Assembly (NCBI GenBank): GCA_002482535.1
Contig: DLGE01000002.1
Span: forward strand, 1 to 38,307
Direction of reading: 5' to 3'
Length of the DNA stretch: 38,307 nt
Source of the DNA: Peptococcaceae bacterium UBA7702
Lineage (GTDB): Bacteria > Bacillota > Dehalobacteriia > UBA7702
Position numbers and translations under genes: made by a program. Shown piece by piece: positions 7,482-14,866 of the stretch. The notes beneath the pieces were generated by a model. It was not told the origin of the DNA and did no database searches. It worked only from the letters and a program-made list of their open reading frames with translations. Numbering within the stretch: position 1 is the stretch's first letter; each line of letters starts with the position of its first letter.

Positions 7482-8942
7482 TTATTTGAGATTGTCTTCC
7501 GCTCTCTTTAGAATCGCGTCAAGCTCCTTGATGACTTCCTCGGAAAGAGGCTCCGGCTTGTGTTCTGCCAGGATACCGGCAGTTTTGTTATGGATACGGG
7601 TACGCATATCGGAAGGATCGAGAATCCAGCTCTGATAGCTGCGATGATCCATCAAAGTCGGCCTCCACATTTCGTTGCGGAAATTTTGGAAGGTATGCTC
7701 ATGGGTGAGAAACTGACCGCCGGCGCCGATCTCTTTGATGGCATCAAAGGCCAGGGTATTTTTGTTGATTTCCACACCACGGGCAATGCGCCGGGCGTAA
7801 CCGATCACCTCGTCACAGAGCACGATCTGCTCCAAAGACGCGCTCATGGCAGCATCCATAAAACCGACATCATGGACGAGATGCCCTCCGCTCAACGCAT
7901 TGGAAAGAATCTGCATGGATACTTCGATGGCCGACTGTTCGTCAACGGCTTTGGAGTCGGTAACGCCTCCGGTTTGGAACATCGGCAGATCAAGATAATG
8001 AAAGATATCGGCAACGATGCTTTCAGCAAGGCTATGTTCAGGACTGCCGTAGCTGCTCTGGCTGGTGGCCATATCAACGGAGACAATCACAACGCCGCCG
8101 ACGAAAACAGATCCTTCTTTGATCAGCTGAGAGAGCACGAGGCCGCAGAAAACTTCAGCTAACCCCATAGAGATGCTGCCTGCCAGGGTAACGGGGGAAG
8201 TAGAGCCGGGTTGAGGACCGGTGGGCCAGATGATCGGCAAACCCGCGTCGATCCCATAAGCAAGCTTATCATATAATAGCTCATTGATGACCAGAGGTGT
8301 AATGGGGCAACCCGGGAAGATCGCCAGGAACGGCTTTTCCCGCAACTGGCCGAGACCGCCGGCAACGGCGGCGGCCATATCCACTTCCGCTTTAAAATTA
8401 TCAACGTCAAGACCCCAGGCAATGATGGGTTTGGTGGTGTTGGGCAGTATTTCCCGGAGTTCAACAACGTCGGCGATGCGCTGGTCACAGTCGGAAACCT
8501 GAGCCAGCCCCATGATAAAATCAAGATTGGGGCAAGCATCGGATACCAGAGCGTTCTTCGCGACATCTGCTCTTACAGCCGGTCTTCGTTCTCCTGTTTC
8601 AAAATCGTTATAAGAGGGGTTTGTGGGACCGTTGCCGTAATAGTTGGCGGTACCGCCGGCCCGGATCGCATCGTTACCATTTCTGTCGTAGAGCACCATT
8701 TCCGAGGGAGCGGAAGCAATGGCTGCTTTCACCAGGGAAGCGGGAATCTTTACGATTTCACCTTGGGCCATGCAGCCGGCCTTGACGAGACGTTCGATGG
8801 CAGCGGGATTTTTGATCATCAAACCGATTTCCGACATTACCTTTAAGGCAGCCTCGATCAGCTGCTCACATTCCGCTTCCGAAACGGCATGATATTTTGT
8901 TTGATTTTTGTAATAAAAAGATTGAATTCCTTCGATAGACAT
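7482..8942 (-). CDS. MttB-family methyltransferase, non-pyrrolysine, copy 2
   Basis: This 486-residue MttB-superfamily protein is a close paralogue of the product of 1027-2490: same length, same M-x-IEGI start, identical GNGPTNP at residues 103-109, and shared SPVTLAGS and LVHDVGFM stretches. It should transfer a methyl group from a quaternary or tertiary amine to a corrinoid protein. The start at 8942 is chosen because it aligns with copy 1 and lies seven bases after GGAG; an ATG at 8945 is also possible. The upstream gap carries a -24/-12 promoter (9002-9017), the TGTTCACGAC motif and, further up, the activator sites shared with the divergent regulator at 9151. Substrate specificity probably differs from copy 1, since each has its own regulator, but that is inference. 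Confidence 0.9.
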   Translation of the reverse strand: MSIEGIQSFYYKNQTKYHAVSEAECEQLIEAALKVMSEIGLMIKNPAAIERLVKAGCMAQGEIVKIPASLVKAAIASAPSEMVLYDRNGNDAIRAGGTANYYGNGPTNPSYNDFETGERRPAVRADVAKNALVSDACPNLDFIMGLAQVSDCDQRIADVVELREILPNTTKPIIAWGLDVDNFKAEVDMAAAVAGGLGQLREKPFLAIFPGCPITPLVINELLYDKLAYGIDAGLPIIWPTGPQPGSTSPVTLAGSISMGLAEVFCGLVLSQLIKEGSVFVGGVVIVSVDMATSQSSYGSPEHSLAESIVADIFHYLDLPMFQTGGVTDSKAVDEQSAIEVSMQILSNALSGGHLVHDVGFMDAAMSASLEQIVLCDEVIGYARRIARGVEINKNTLAFDAIKEIGAGGQFLTHEHTFQNFRNEMWRPTLMDHRSYQSWILDPSDMRTRIHNKTAGILAEHKPEPLSEEVIKELDAILKRAEDNLK

Positions 8943-8979
8943 CATTCTACTCCTTTGCATACTTTGTTGTAATTTTTAA

Positions 8980-8989
8980 GTCGTGAACA
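8980..8989 (-). promoter_or_regulatory. Conserved initiation-region motif TGTTCACGAC (copy 2)
   Basis: The ten bases match copy 1 (2523-2532) exactly and lie at about +2 to +11 of the predicted sigma-54 transcript, in the same orientation relative to the gene. Confidence 0.6.
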
Positions 8990-9001
8990 TCTATAGAATA
9001 T

Positions 9002-9017
9002 TGCAATTTCTATGCCA
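9002..9017 (-). promoter_or_regulatory. Sigma-54 promoter for mttB homologue 2
   Basis: The minus strand reads TGGCAT-AGAAA-TTGCA, matching the sigma-54 consensus with correct GG/GC spacing. Predicted start is near 8991. Confidence 0.88.
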
Positions 9018-9076
9018 AAAAAAGCGCCGTTTCCTTCCTCCTCGCGCTCTTTTTTGGCAGTAAAAAGGCTCTATGG

Positions 9077-9132
9077 GCAATTTTAATTCCCGGAATTTTT
9101 ATTGCATTTGATCATTTTGCAATTTTAATTGC
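9077..9132. promoter_or_regulatory. Three GCAA-N6-TTGC-type palindromes, second copy
   Basis: GCAATTTTAATTCC (9077-9090) and GGAATTTTTATTGC (9092-9105) are one-base variants, and GCAATTTTAATTGC (9119-9132) is a full match to the frame seen at 2684-2742. The first two start 15 bp apart, as in the other gap, and the third again abuts the regulator's translation start region. They lie 60-115 bp upstream of the -24 element of mttB homologue 2. Confidence 0.72.
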
Positions 9133-9150
9133 ATTTTTTAGGAGGCCCCA

Positions 9151-10641
9151 ATGAATAAAGACATCATGACCAAGGGACTGTTCATCGACATCATCGAGCA
9201 TCTTTATGTCGCCGTATATATCATTGATAAAGACGGCAACATGATCTATCTCAATCAAGCAGCCAAAAAAATGGATCATTTAGAAGATGAGGAAGTTCTC
9301 GGCGAAAATCTCGCGGAAATCTATTGCGGCACCGTTTTTCAGGAAAGCATGAATTCCCCTTGCCTCGACACTTTGAACTCGGGAAAACCCCACATACAGG
9401 AAAACCTGGAATGGTTCTTGGCTGACGGAGCCAGGGTAAACGCCATTACCAGCACGTATCCGATCAAAGAAAAGGGGGAAATCAAAGGCGTTTACGCCAT
9501 CTCGGAAAACGTCGAGCAATTAAAAAAGCACCTCATCAAAGAAGGTGCTTTCGGCAATAAAAAGACATATCGTTTTCGCAATAAAATGATGAAAAACGGT
9601 ACACAGTATGTGTTTAACGATATCATCGGTGAAAGTGAACTGATCAAAAACGCCATCGCCATGGCTCGGCGCTTCGCCGCCAAAAAATTGCCGATCATGA
9701 TTTACGGTGAGACCGGTACCGGCAAGGAAATGTTTGCCCAGAGCATCCATAACGCCAGCTCTTTTGTGGCGGGACCCTTTATGCCCATCAACTGTGCCGC
9801 CATCCCCGAAACGCTGCTGGAGAGCATCCTCTTCGGTACGGCGAAAGGCGCCTTTACCGGTGCCGTGGACAATCCCGGTTTACTGGAAAAAGCGGAAAAC
9901 GGCACGGTCTTTCTGGATGAAATCAACTCCATGCCGGTTCAGCTCCAAGCCAAACTGCTCCGGGCGCTACAGGAAAAAGAGGTACAGCGCATCGGCGACA
10001 ATAAAGTACGAAAGCTTCATTGCCGCATCATTAGCGCTACCAATCAACTGCCCAGCGACGCCATTCGCGCCCACGAATTAAGGGAAGACCTTTTTTACCG
10101 CCTTTCCACCGGTATGATCTGGATCCCCTCTCTACATGAACGCAGTGAAGATATTGACGCTCTCGTGGATTTCTTCATCGTGAAGAATAATGAAGAAATG
10201 GAAACAACGATCTTGGCCCCCTCAGCAGAACTGAAAAAACTGTTTCATGCTTATCTTTGGCCTGGTAACATCAGAGAACTGGCCAATGCCGTGGAAAGCT
10301 CGATGAATATGACAACCCCAGGTGAGACTACCCTTGACCTTCGCCATCTGCCAACCTACTTGAAGCAGCATTTCAGTGAAGAACTTGCATCCGTTCCCGA
10401 AGCCCAAGCAATCTTTTCTCTTCGCAACGAACACCGCTACAGCGATATGCCGGTGATCCATCTCCATAACGATATCAACACCATGGTCGATTCTTATGAA
10501 AAAGAAATTCTGAAGTTTGCCCTAACCAGTACCAGGGGGCATCTCTGCCGCTGCAGCGAGAAATTGGGAATTTCCCGACAGAGCCTTTCCGTAAAGCTGA
10601 AAAAATACAACCTTGACCCCCAGAAATTCAAAATTAAATAA
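9151..10641 (+). CDS. Sigma-54-dependent activator, PAS / AAA+ / Fis HTH, copy 2
   Basis: This 496-residue paralogue of the activator at 2775 has an N-terminal PAS domain (about residues 10-125), Walker A GETGTGKE (186-193), GAFTGA (233-238), FLDEINSMP after the Walker B strand, and a C-terminal Fis-type helix-turn-helix with EKLGISRQSLSVKLKK, differing from copy 1 by only conservative changes in the recognition helix. AGGAGG lies six bases before the ATG. It is divergent from mttB homologue 2. Because the recognition helices and the operator frames of copies 1 and 2 match, each could act on the other's sites; the PAS domains differ more, so they may respond to different ligands. No clear sigma-A promoter was found for this copy. 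Confidence 0.93.
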   Translation: MNKDIMTKGLFIDIIEHLYVAVYIIDKDGNMIYLNQAAKKMDHLEDEEVLGENLAEIYCGTVFQESMNSPCLDTLNSGKPHIQENLEWFLADGARVNAITSTYPIKEKGEIKGVYAISENVEQLKKHLIKEGAFGNKKTYRFRNKMMKNGTQYVFNDIIGESELIKNAIAMARRFAAKKLPIMIYGETGTGKEMFAQSIHNASSFVAGPFMPINCAAIPETLLESILFGTAKGAFTGAVDNPGLLEKAENGTVFLDEINSMPVQLQAKLLRALQEKEVQRIGDNKVRKLHCRIISATNQLPSDAIRAHELREDLFYRLSTGMIWIPSLHERSEDIDALVDFFIVKNNEEMETTILAPSAELKKLFHAYLWPGNIRELANAVESSMNMTTPGETTLDLRHLPTYLKQHFSEELASVPEAQAIFSLRNEHRYSDMPVIHLHNDINTMVDSYEKEILKFALTSTRGHLCRCSEKLGISRQSLSVKLKKYNLDPQKFKIK

Positions 10642-10667
10642 GCCGCAGGTAAAAGTGCCTGCGGCTT
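10640..10667. terminator. Bidirectional terminator between activator copy 2 and prs
   Basis: AAGCCGCAGG (10640-10649) and CCTGCGGCTT (10658-10667) form a ten-bp stem overlapping the activator stop codon. T-rich sequence follows on both strands, so it can serve both convergent genes. Confidence 0.8.
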
Positions 10668-10681
10668 CAGATTATTATTGC

Positions 10682-11632
10682 TTATTCAAACAATCTGCTG
10701 ACGGACAAATTATTGTTCACCGAACGGATCGCTTCGCCGAGGAGGGAACCGACGGAGAGGATCTTGAACTTCTCGTTTTCCAAAACAGCGGGGCTTCTCT
10801 GTGGAATCGTATTGGTGACCACCACTTCCTTGATTTTGGAGTGAGTCAGCCGTTCCACGGCGGGGCCGCTAAAGAGGGCGTGGGTACAACAAACATGGAT
10901 CTCCTTGGCGCCCCGATTCAAAATGGCGTCGGCGCCCAAACAGATGGTACCGGCGGAATCGATGATATCGTCCACCATGATGCAGGCTTTATCCTTGATA
11001 TCGCCGATGATGTTCATGATTTCCGCTTCTCCCGGTTTGGGCCGGCGTTTGTCAATGATGGCGATACCGCAATGGAGCCGTCCCGCCAGATCTCTGGCGC
11101 GAATCACGCCGCCGATATCTGGGGAAACGACAACAACATCGTCGTTAAATTGCTTTTTCTTATAGTAATTGGCTAAGATGGGCATGGCCGAAAGGTGCTC
11201 CATGGGGATATCAAAAAACCCCTCAATGGCTTTGGCGTGGAGATCCATACAGATGATACGGTCCGCACCGGCGGCAGTGATCAAGTTGGCCACCAACTTG
11301 GCGCTGATCGGATCCCGGGGTTTGCTTTTCCGTTCCTGGCGGGCATATCCGTAATAAGGCACCACCGCCGTGATCTGCCTGGCCGAAGAGCGCCGCATGG
11401 CATCGATCATCACCAAAAGCTCCATGAGATTGTCATTGACCTTGGGACAGGTAGGCTGCAAAATGTATACATCACAACCTCTGACGCTCTCATCGATGTA
11501 AGTCGCAACTTCACCGTCACGGAAGCGCTGCACCATACAGTCGCCAAGACTGATTTTAAGGTGATCCGCCATTTCCCTGGCAAGCGTCGGGTTTGCGTTG
11601 CCCGCAAATAATTTCAATGTCATCTCGTTCAT
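10682..11632 (-). CDS. prs: Ribose-phosphate pyrophosphokinase (PRPP synthetase)
   Basis: The 316-residue protein converts ribose 5-phosphate and ATP to PRPP, the precursor of purines, pyrimidines, histidine, tryptophan and NAD. It has the family's usual length, the ATP-site stretch YGYARQERK (95-103), the DLHA motif near residue 130, and the PRPP loop VDDIIDSAGTI (220-230); the Ser-Ala in that loop replaces the common Thr-Gly or Thr-Ala and is a mild variant. GGAGG lies seven bases before the ATG. It sits 53 bp downstream of glmU in the spoVG-glmU-prs order familiar from Bacillus and Clostridia, so the three are probably co-transcribed at least in part. Confidence 0.97.
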   Translation of the reverse strand: MNEMTLKLFAGNANPTLAREMADHLKISLGDCMVQRFRDGEVATYIDESVRGCDVYILQPTCPKVNDNLMELLVMIDAMRRSSARQITAVVPYYGYARQERKSKPRDPISAKLVANLITAAGADRIICMDLHAKAIEGFFDIPMEHLSAMPILANYYKKKQFNDDVVVVSPDIGGVIRARDLAGRLHCGIAIIDKRRPKPGEAEIMNIIGDIKDKACIMVDDIIDSAGTICLGADAILNRGAKEIHVCCTHALFSGPAVERLTHSKIKEVVVTNTIPQRSPAVLENEKFKILSVGSLLGEAIRSVNNNLSVSRLFE

Positions 11633-11685
11633 TCATAGCCCTCCATTGTTTTCATATAACATTAAAAGCGAAAATCAAACATCAT

Positions 11686-13068
11686 TTATTTTTTATTCAA
11701 ATTCCGAAACCGCGCCGCCCAACCTTCCACATTGGTCTGATGATTCCGGGCCACTGCCAAAGCGTCGGTGGGAACATCCTTCGTGATGGTACTTCCAGCG
11801 CCGATATAGGCGCCGTCCTCAATATGAATGGGAGAAACGAGATTGACGTTGCAGCCGACAAAAGCACCGTCTCCAATGGTGGTGCGGGTCTTATGGAAAC
11901 CGTCGTAGTTACAGGTGATCGTACCGCAGGCAATGTTGCAGCCGCTGCCGATGTCACTGTCACCGACGTAGGTCAGATGAGGCACCTTGGTATGTTCGCC
12001 GATGTTGCTGTTCTTGACTTCCACAAAATCGCCGATTTTGACGTGATCCGCCAAAACAGTGCCGGGGCGAAGGTAAGAAAAAGGACCGATGCAGCAAACA
12101 TCGCCGATTTTGGCTTTCTGGGCGACGCTGCGCCAAAAGGTCACTCCGTCGCCTAAAACCGTATCGATCAATTCGGCGTTGGGTCCTATACGGCAGTTCG
12201 CGCCGATTACGGTCTTACCCCTGATCACGGAAAAGGGCTCGATGACGGTATCCGCACCGATTTCCGCCGCCGTATCAATCCAGGTCGTATCGGGATCGAT
12301 CAAGGTCACACCGTCTCTCATCGCCGCCTCAGCTTTGCGGCGGCGCAGAATTTTGGCGGCCTCCGCCAGCTGCGCCCGGTCGTTGACACCTTTGACCTCC
12401 TCAAAATCATCGATTACATAGGCGCCGGTTTTGCCGCCGGTTTCATAACAAATCGCGACGGTATCCGTAAGATAAAGTTCCCCCTGGCAGTTATTGTGCG
12501 CCAGCTGCCCTACGGCTTTTTTCAAAAAAGCGAGATCAAAACAGTAAACACCGCTATTGATCTCCTGTACCGCCTTTTCCGCGGCAGAGGCGTCTTTTTC
12601 TTCCACAATACGGCAAACCTGATTGTTTTCATCGCGGATGATACGGCCATAGCCGAAAGGCTCCGCCAGGGACGCGGTGAGCACGGTAACGAGGTTGCCA
12701 CAATTCTCGTGGCAGGCCAGTAAAGCGGATAACGTTTCCCCGCGCAAAAGCGGTGTATCGCCGCAAAGAACCAAAACGGTACCGTTTTCTTTATCAGCAA
12801 AGGCACTGTTTAACGCAGTTTTTACGGCGTGGCCCGTCCCCTTCTGCTCCTCCTGTAAAACGAAGGCGGTTTCACCGGCAAAGGCGGCCTCAACTTCTGC
12901 TTTGCCGTGACCGACGACCGTAAAAATACCATCGTTTTCGATGGCCCCGGCGGCGGCCAACACATGATAGAGCATGGGATGAAAGGCAACCTCATGCAGG
13001 ACTTTGGGCAGATCGGATTTCATGCGCGTACCCTTCCCCGCGGCCAAAATCAGGATATATTTTGACAA
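11686..13068 (-). CDS. glmU: Bifunctional GlmU: N-acetylglucosamine-1-phosphate uridyltransferase / glucosamine-1-phosphate acetyltransferase
   Basis: The 460-residue enzyme makes UDP-N-acetylglucosamine for peptidoglycan. The N-terminal pyrophosphorylase domain opens with LAAGKGTRMKS (residues 8-18); the C-terminal half is a left-handed beta helix of hexapeptide repeats (from about residue 250) with the acetyltransferase active-site region around NLVSPIHI. Translation must begin at TTG (13066-13068): the upstream ATG in GTAATGGAG is followed at once by TGA, and GGAGTGATC gives a good ribosome site. It lies between spoVG and prs. Confidence 0.97.
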   Translation of the reverse strand: MSKYILILAAGKGTRMKSDLPKVLHEVAFHPMLYHVLAAAGAIENDGIFTVVGHGKAEVEAAFAGETAFVLQEEQKGTGHAVKTALNSAFADKENGTVLVLCGDTPLLRGETLSALLACHENCGNLVTVLTASLAEPFGYGRIIRDENNQVCRIVEEKDASAAEKAVQEINSGVYCFDLAFLKKAVGQLAHNNCQGELYLTDTVAICYETGGKTGAYVIDDFEEVKGVNDRAQLAEAAKILRRRKAEAAMRDGVTLIDPDTTWIDTAAEIGADTVIEPFSVIRGKTVIGANCRIGPNAELIDTVLGDGVTFWRSVAQKAKIGDVCCIGPFSYLRPGTVLADHVKIGDFVEVKNSNIGEHTKVPHLTYVGDSDIGSGCNIACGTITCNYDGFHKTRTTIGDGAFVGCNVNLVSPIHIEDGAYIGAGSTITKDVPTDALAVARNHQTNVEGWAARFRNLNKK

Positions 13069-13174
13069 AAAAGATCACTCCATTACATATTCAAAAATGA
13101 ATGACAATGGAGGAAAACATATTTCTCCATTTTCACAATGATATTATATCTCTTTTCCCTTAAAAATGCAAATA

Positions 13175-13219
13175 GCCGCAGAAAAGTAGGGACGGATTTC
13201 TCCGCCCCTTGACTGCGGC
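13175..13219. other. Large hairpin between spoVG and glmU
   Basis: GCCGCAG (13175-13181) and CTGCGGC (13213-13219) enclose a second stem, GGGACGGA (13189-13196) with TCCGCCCC (13201-13208). It follows the spoVG terminator in the leftward direction and may reinforce termination; on the plus strand it is followed by ATTTTT. Confidence 0.5.
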
Positions 13220-13231
13220 ATTTTTGATCTC

Positions 13232-13267
13232 AAAAAAACGGAAGGGGGAACGTTCCCGCGCGCTTCC
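13232..13267 (-). terminator. Terminator after spoVG
   Basis: On the minus strand GGAAG pairs with CTTCC around an inner perfect palindrome GGGAACGTTCCC (13246-13257), followed by seven T. It lies directly after the spoVG stop codon and would cut most transcription into glmU. Confidence 0.75.
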
Positions 13268-13270
13268 ATT

Positions 13271-13564
13271 TTATTCTGCACGTTCTTCGACGACTTGTTC
13301 TTCACCCGCGGCCAGCGCTTCTTCATACTTTTCCAGAACTCTTGCCTGTAGAATATCACGAGCTTCCTGCGAAATCGGGTGAGCGATATCACGAAATTCT
13401 CCGGTCGGCGTTTTCCTGCTTGGCATTGCTACAAAAAGACCGTTCTGTCCGTCGACCACTTTGACATCATGAATCACAAACGCGTCGTCAAGGGTCACGG
13501 AAACAATCGCTTTCATCTTACCTTCGGCCAGGATCTTTCTGACTCTCACGTCGGTAATATTCAC
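13271..13564 (-). CDS. spoVG: Septation/sporulation regulator SpoVG
   Basis: The 97-residue product begins MNITDVRVRKI and carries the family core (DDAFVIHDVKVVDGQ, PSRKTPTGEFRDIAHP), about the usual length of SpoVG. SpoVG is a small nucleic-acid-binding protein that influences septum formation and, in spore formers, cortex formation. The start is taken as GTG at 13564, with AGGGGG eight bases upstream; an in-frame ATG at 13582 lies before that ribosome site. A sigma-H-type promoter and an overlapping sigma-A promoter lie upstream. The acidic C-terminus (GEEQVVEERAE) is extended by some ten residues over short homologues. Confidence 0.96.
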   Translation of the reverse strand: MNITDVRVRKILAEGKMKAIVSVTLDDAFVIHDVKVVDGQNGLFVAMPSRKTPTGEFRDIAHPISQEARDILQARVLEKYEEALAAGEEQVVEERAE

Positions 13565-13598
13565 GATTATTCCCCCTCTCATATGTTAGATTAGTGAA

Positions 13599-13637
13599 TA
13601 ATTCAACATTATACATAAAATTCCTTCTTGTTTTCAA
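13599..13637 (-). promoter_or_regulatory. Sigma-H promoter overlapping a sigma-A promoter, for spoVG
   Basis: On the minus strand GAAGGAATT (13619-13627), 11 bases, then GTTGAATTA (13599-13607) fits the sigma-H consensus RnAGGAWWW-N11-12-RnnGAATWW. Interleaved with it, TTGAAA (13632-13637), 18 bases and TATAAT (13608-13613) fits sigma-A. Sigma-H control of spoVG is established in Bacillus subtilis. Confidence 0.75.
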
Positions 13638-13639
13638 CA

Positions 13640-13950
13640 AAAAATATAATTTTTTGTCATTTATTTGATTTTCAGCCCTGTTTTTGAAGATTACCCGGGA
13701 AAAACAACGTAATTGTCAAGGCAAAATCCACAAAACGTAAAAATATGCTTCCATCTGTATAACATCTTCCCTTTCGCGGCGGGCTTTTTTGATGATCAAC
13801 GAAAAAGGATACCACAAAAAGCTTTCCCGTTTCAAAGCCATTTTACGATAAAACCTTTTTATCCATATTCAAACCTATGATATACCGAAGCCACCGCCAT
13901 ATTTTTGGTAGCAACCAAGGCCGATACGGGAAACGGTAAGAAGCTAAGAA
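13640..13950. other. Non-coding gap upstream of spoVG
   Basis: About 310 bases, moderately AT-rich, with no open frame backed by a ribosome site and no recognised RNA family. In Bacillus the purR-yabJ pair lies here; those genes are absent from this position. Confidence 0.5.
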
Positions 13951-13976
13951 AATACCCGCGAAAATTCGCGGGTATT
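13951..13976 (-). terminator. Terminator after ispE
   Basis: AATACCCGCGAA (13951-13962) and TTCGCGGGTATT (13965-13976) form a 12-bp stem with a two-base loop; on the minus strand the stem runs into TTTTC. It ends the glnA-dapF-dapL-ispE run. Confidence 0.85.
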
Positions 13977-13987
13977 GCTTTACATGA

Positions 13988-14866
13988 TCATTTTTGCATT
14001 TCTTCTTCGCTGAAAATGCCCTTCGTCACGGGATAAACGTGATCAATCCTGCCCAATTCCGGTGGGGACGCTTTCATTAAGTTTTGCGCCGCCTTTTTCT
14101 CCGCAAGGGCGAAGACTGTGGGACCGCTGCCGCTCATCAGATGAGGCAGAGCGTATGCCTCCAATTGATCGGAAAGCTTCCTCAAAGCGGCATAACGAGG
14201 AAAGGTGGCTTTTTCCAAACCGTTGTAGAGGGCGTAGAGAACCCCTTCCCTACTCGCTTTTTCCAAGGCGTGAAGCATCGGTTCAACGGGTACTTGGGTC
14301 ACACCGAGGGCGATTTCATCATAAGCTTTGAAAATCTCCGGCGTGGAAACGTGAAAGCCACCGTGAAAGAGCAGGATATCCCAGTGGGGCAGCGGCGGCA
14401 GCGGTTTTAACCGTTCACCGATACCGGTGGCCAGCATGGTGCCGCCAAAATAACAAAAGGCCACGTCAGCGCCGACTTCCCGGCAGACAGCAACGATCTC
14501 CTCTGCGCACAAATCCAATTGATAATGGTCGGTGACAGCGCGGAGCACGGCGGCGGCGTTGCCGCTGCCGCCGGCGAGACCGGCGCCGACGGGAATCTTT
14601 TTATCCAAGGTGACAGCGATTTCACCGGGCAAATGGTAGTGTTCTTTCAGCAAGTACCACATGCGATAGACGCTGTTTTTTTCCCTTGGGCCGAGATCCG
14701 CACCACCACAATCAAGGGAAAAAACCGTCCTTTCAAAATCGACGGTAACCCCGTCGAAGAGGGAAACGGATTGCATCACACTGGTTAAGGTATGGTAACC
14801 GTCCTTCCGCTTTCCCTCCACCTGCAAAAACAGATTGATTTTGGCGGCGTTGTAATAAGCCGGCAT
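13988..14866 (-). CDS. ispE: 4-diphosphocytidyl-2-C-methyl-D-erythritol kinase
   Basis: This 292-residue GHMP kinase phosphorylates CDP-methylerythritol in the MEP route to isoprenoids. Visible features are the catalytic Lys10 in AAKINLFL, the ATP-binding stretch PVGAGLAGGSGNAAA (92-106) and Asp134 in GADVAF, plus the late GSGPTVFAL segment. The ATP loop usually reads GLGGGSSDAAA; the Ala, Gly and Asn here are unusual but keep the Gly/Ser-rich shape. Its ATG overlaps the TGA of the upstream aminotransferase gene by one base (TGATG), so the two are translationally coupled. Confidence 0.96.
   Translation of the reverse strand: MPAYYNAAKINLFLQVEGKRKDGYHTLTSVMQSVSLFDGVTVDFERTVFSLDCGGADLGPREKNSVYRMWYLLKEHYHLPGEIAVTLDKKIPVGAGLAGGSGNAAAVLRAVTDHYQLDLCAEEIVAVCREVGADVAFCYFGGTMLATGIGERLKPLPPLPHWDILLFHGGFHVSTPEIFKAYDEIALGVTQVPVEPMLHALEKASREGVLYALYNGLEKATFPRYAALRKLSDQLEAYALPHLMSGSGPTVFALAEKKAAQNLMKASPPELGRIDHVYPVTKGIFSEEEMQK

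Noticed and set aside
1027..8942. Pyrrolysine-containing trimethylamine methyltransferases
   Set aside because: Each MttB frame runs to full family length and ends at TAA, with no internal amber codon, so these are the non-pyrrolysine type.
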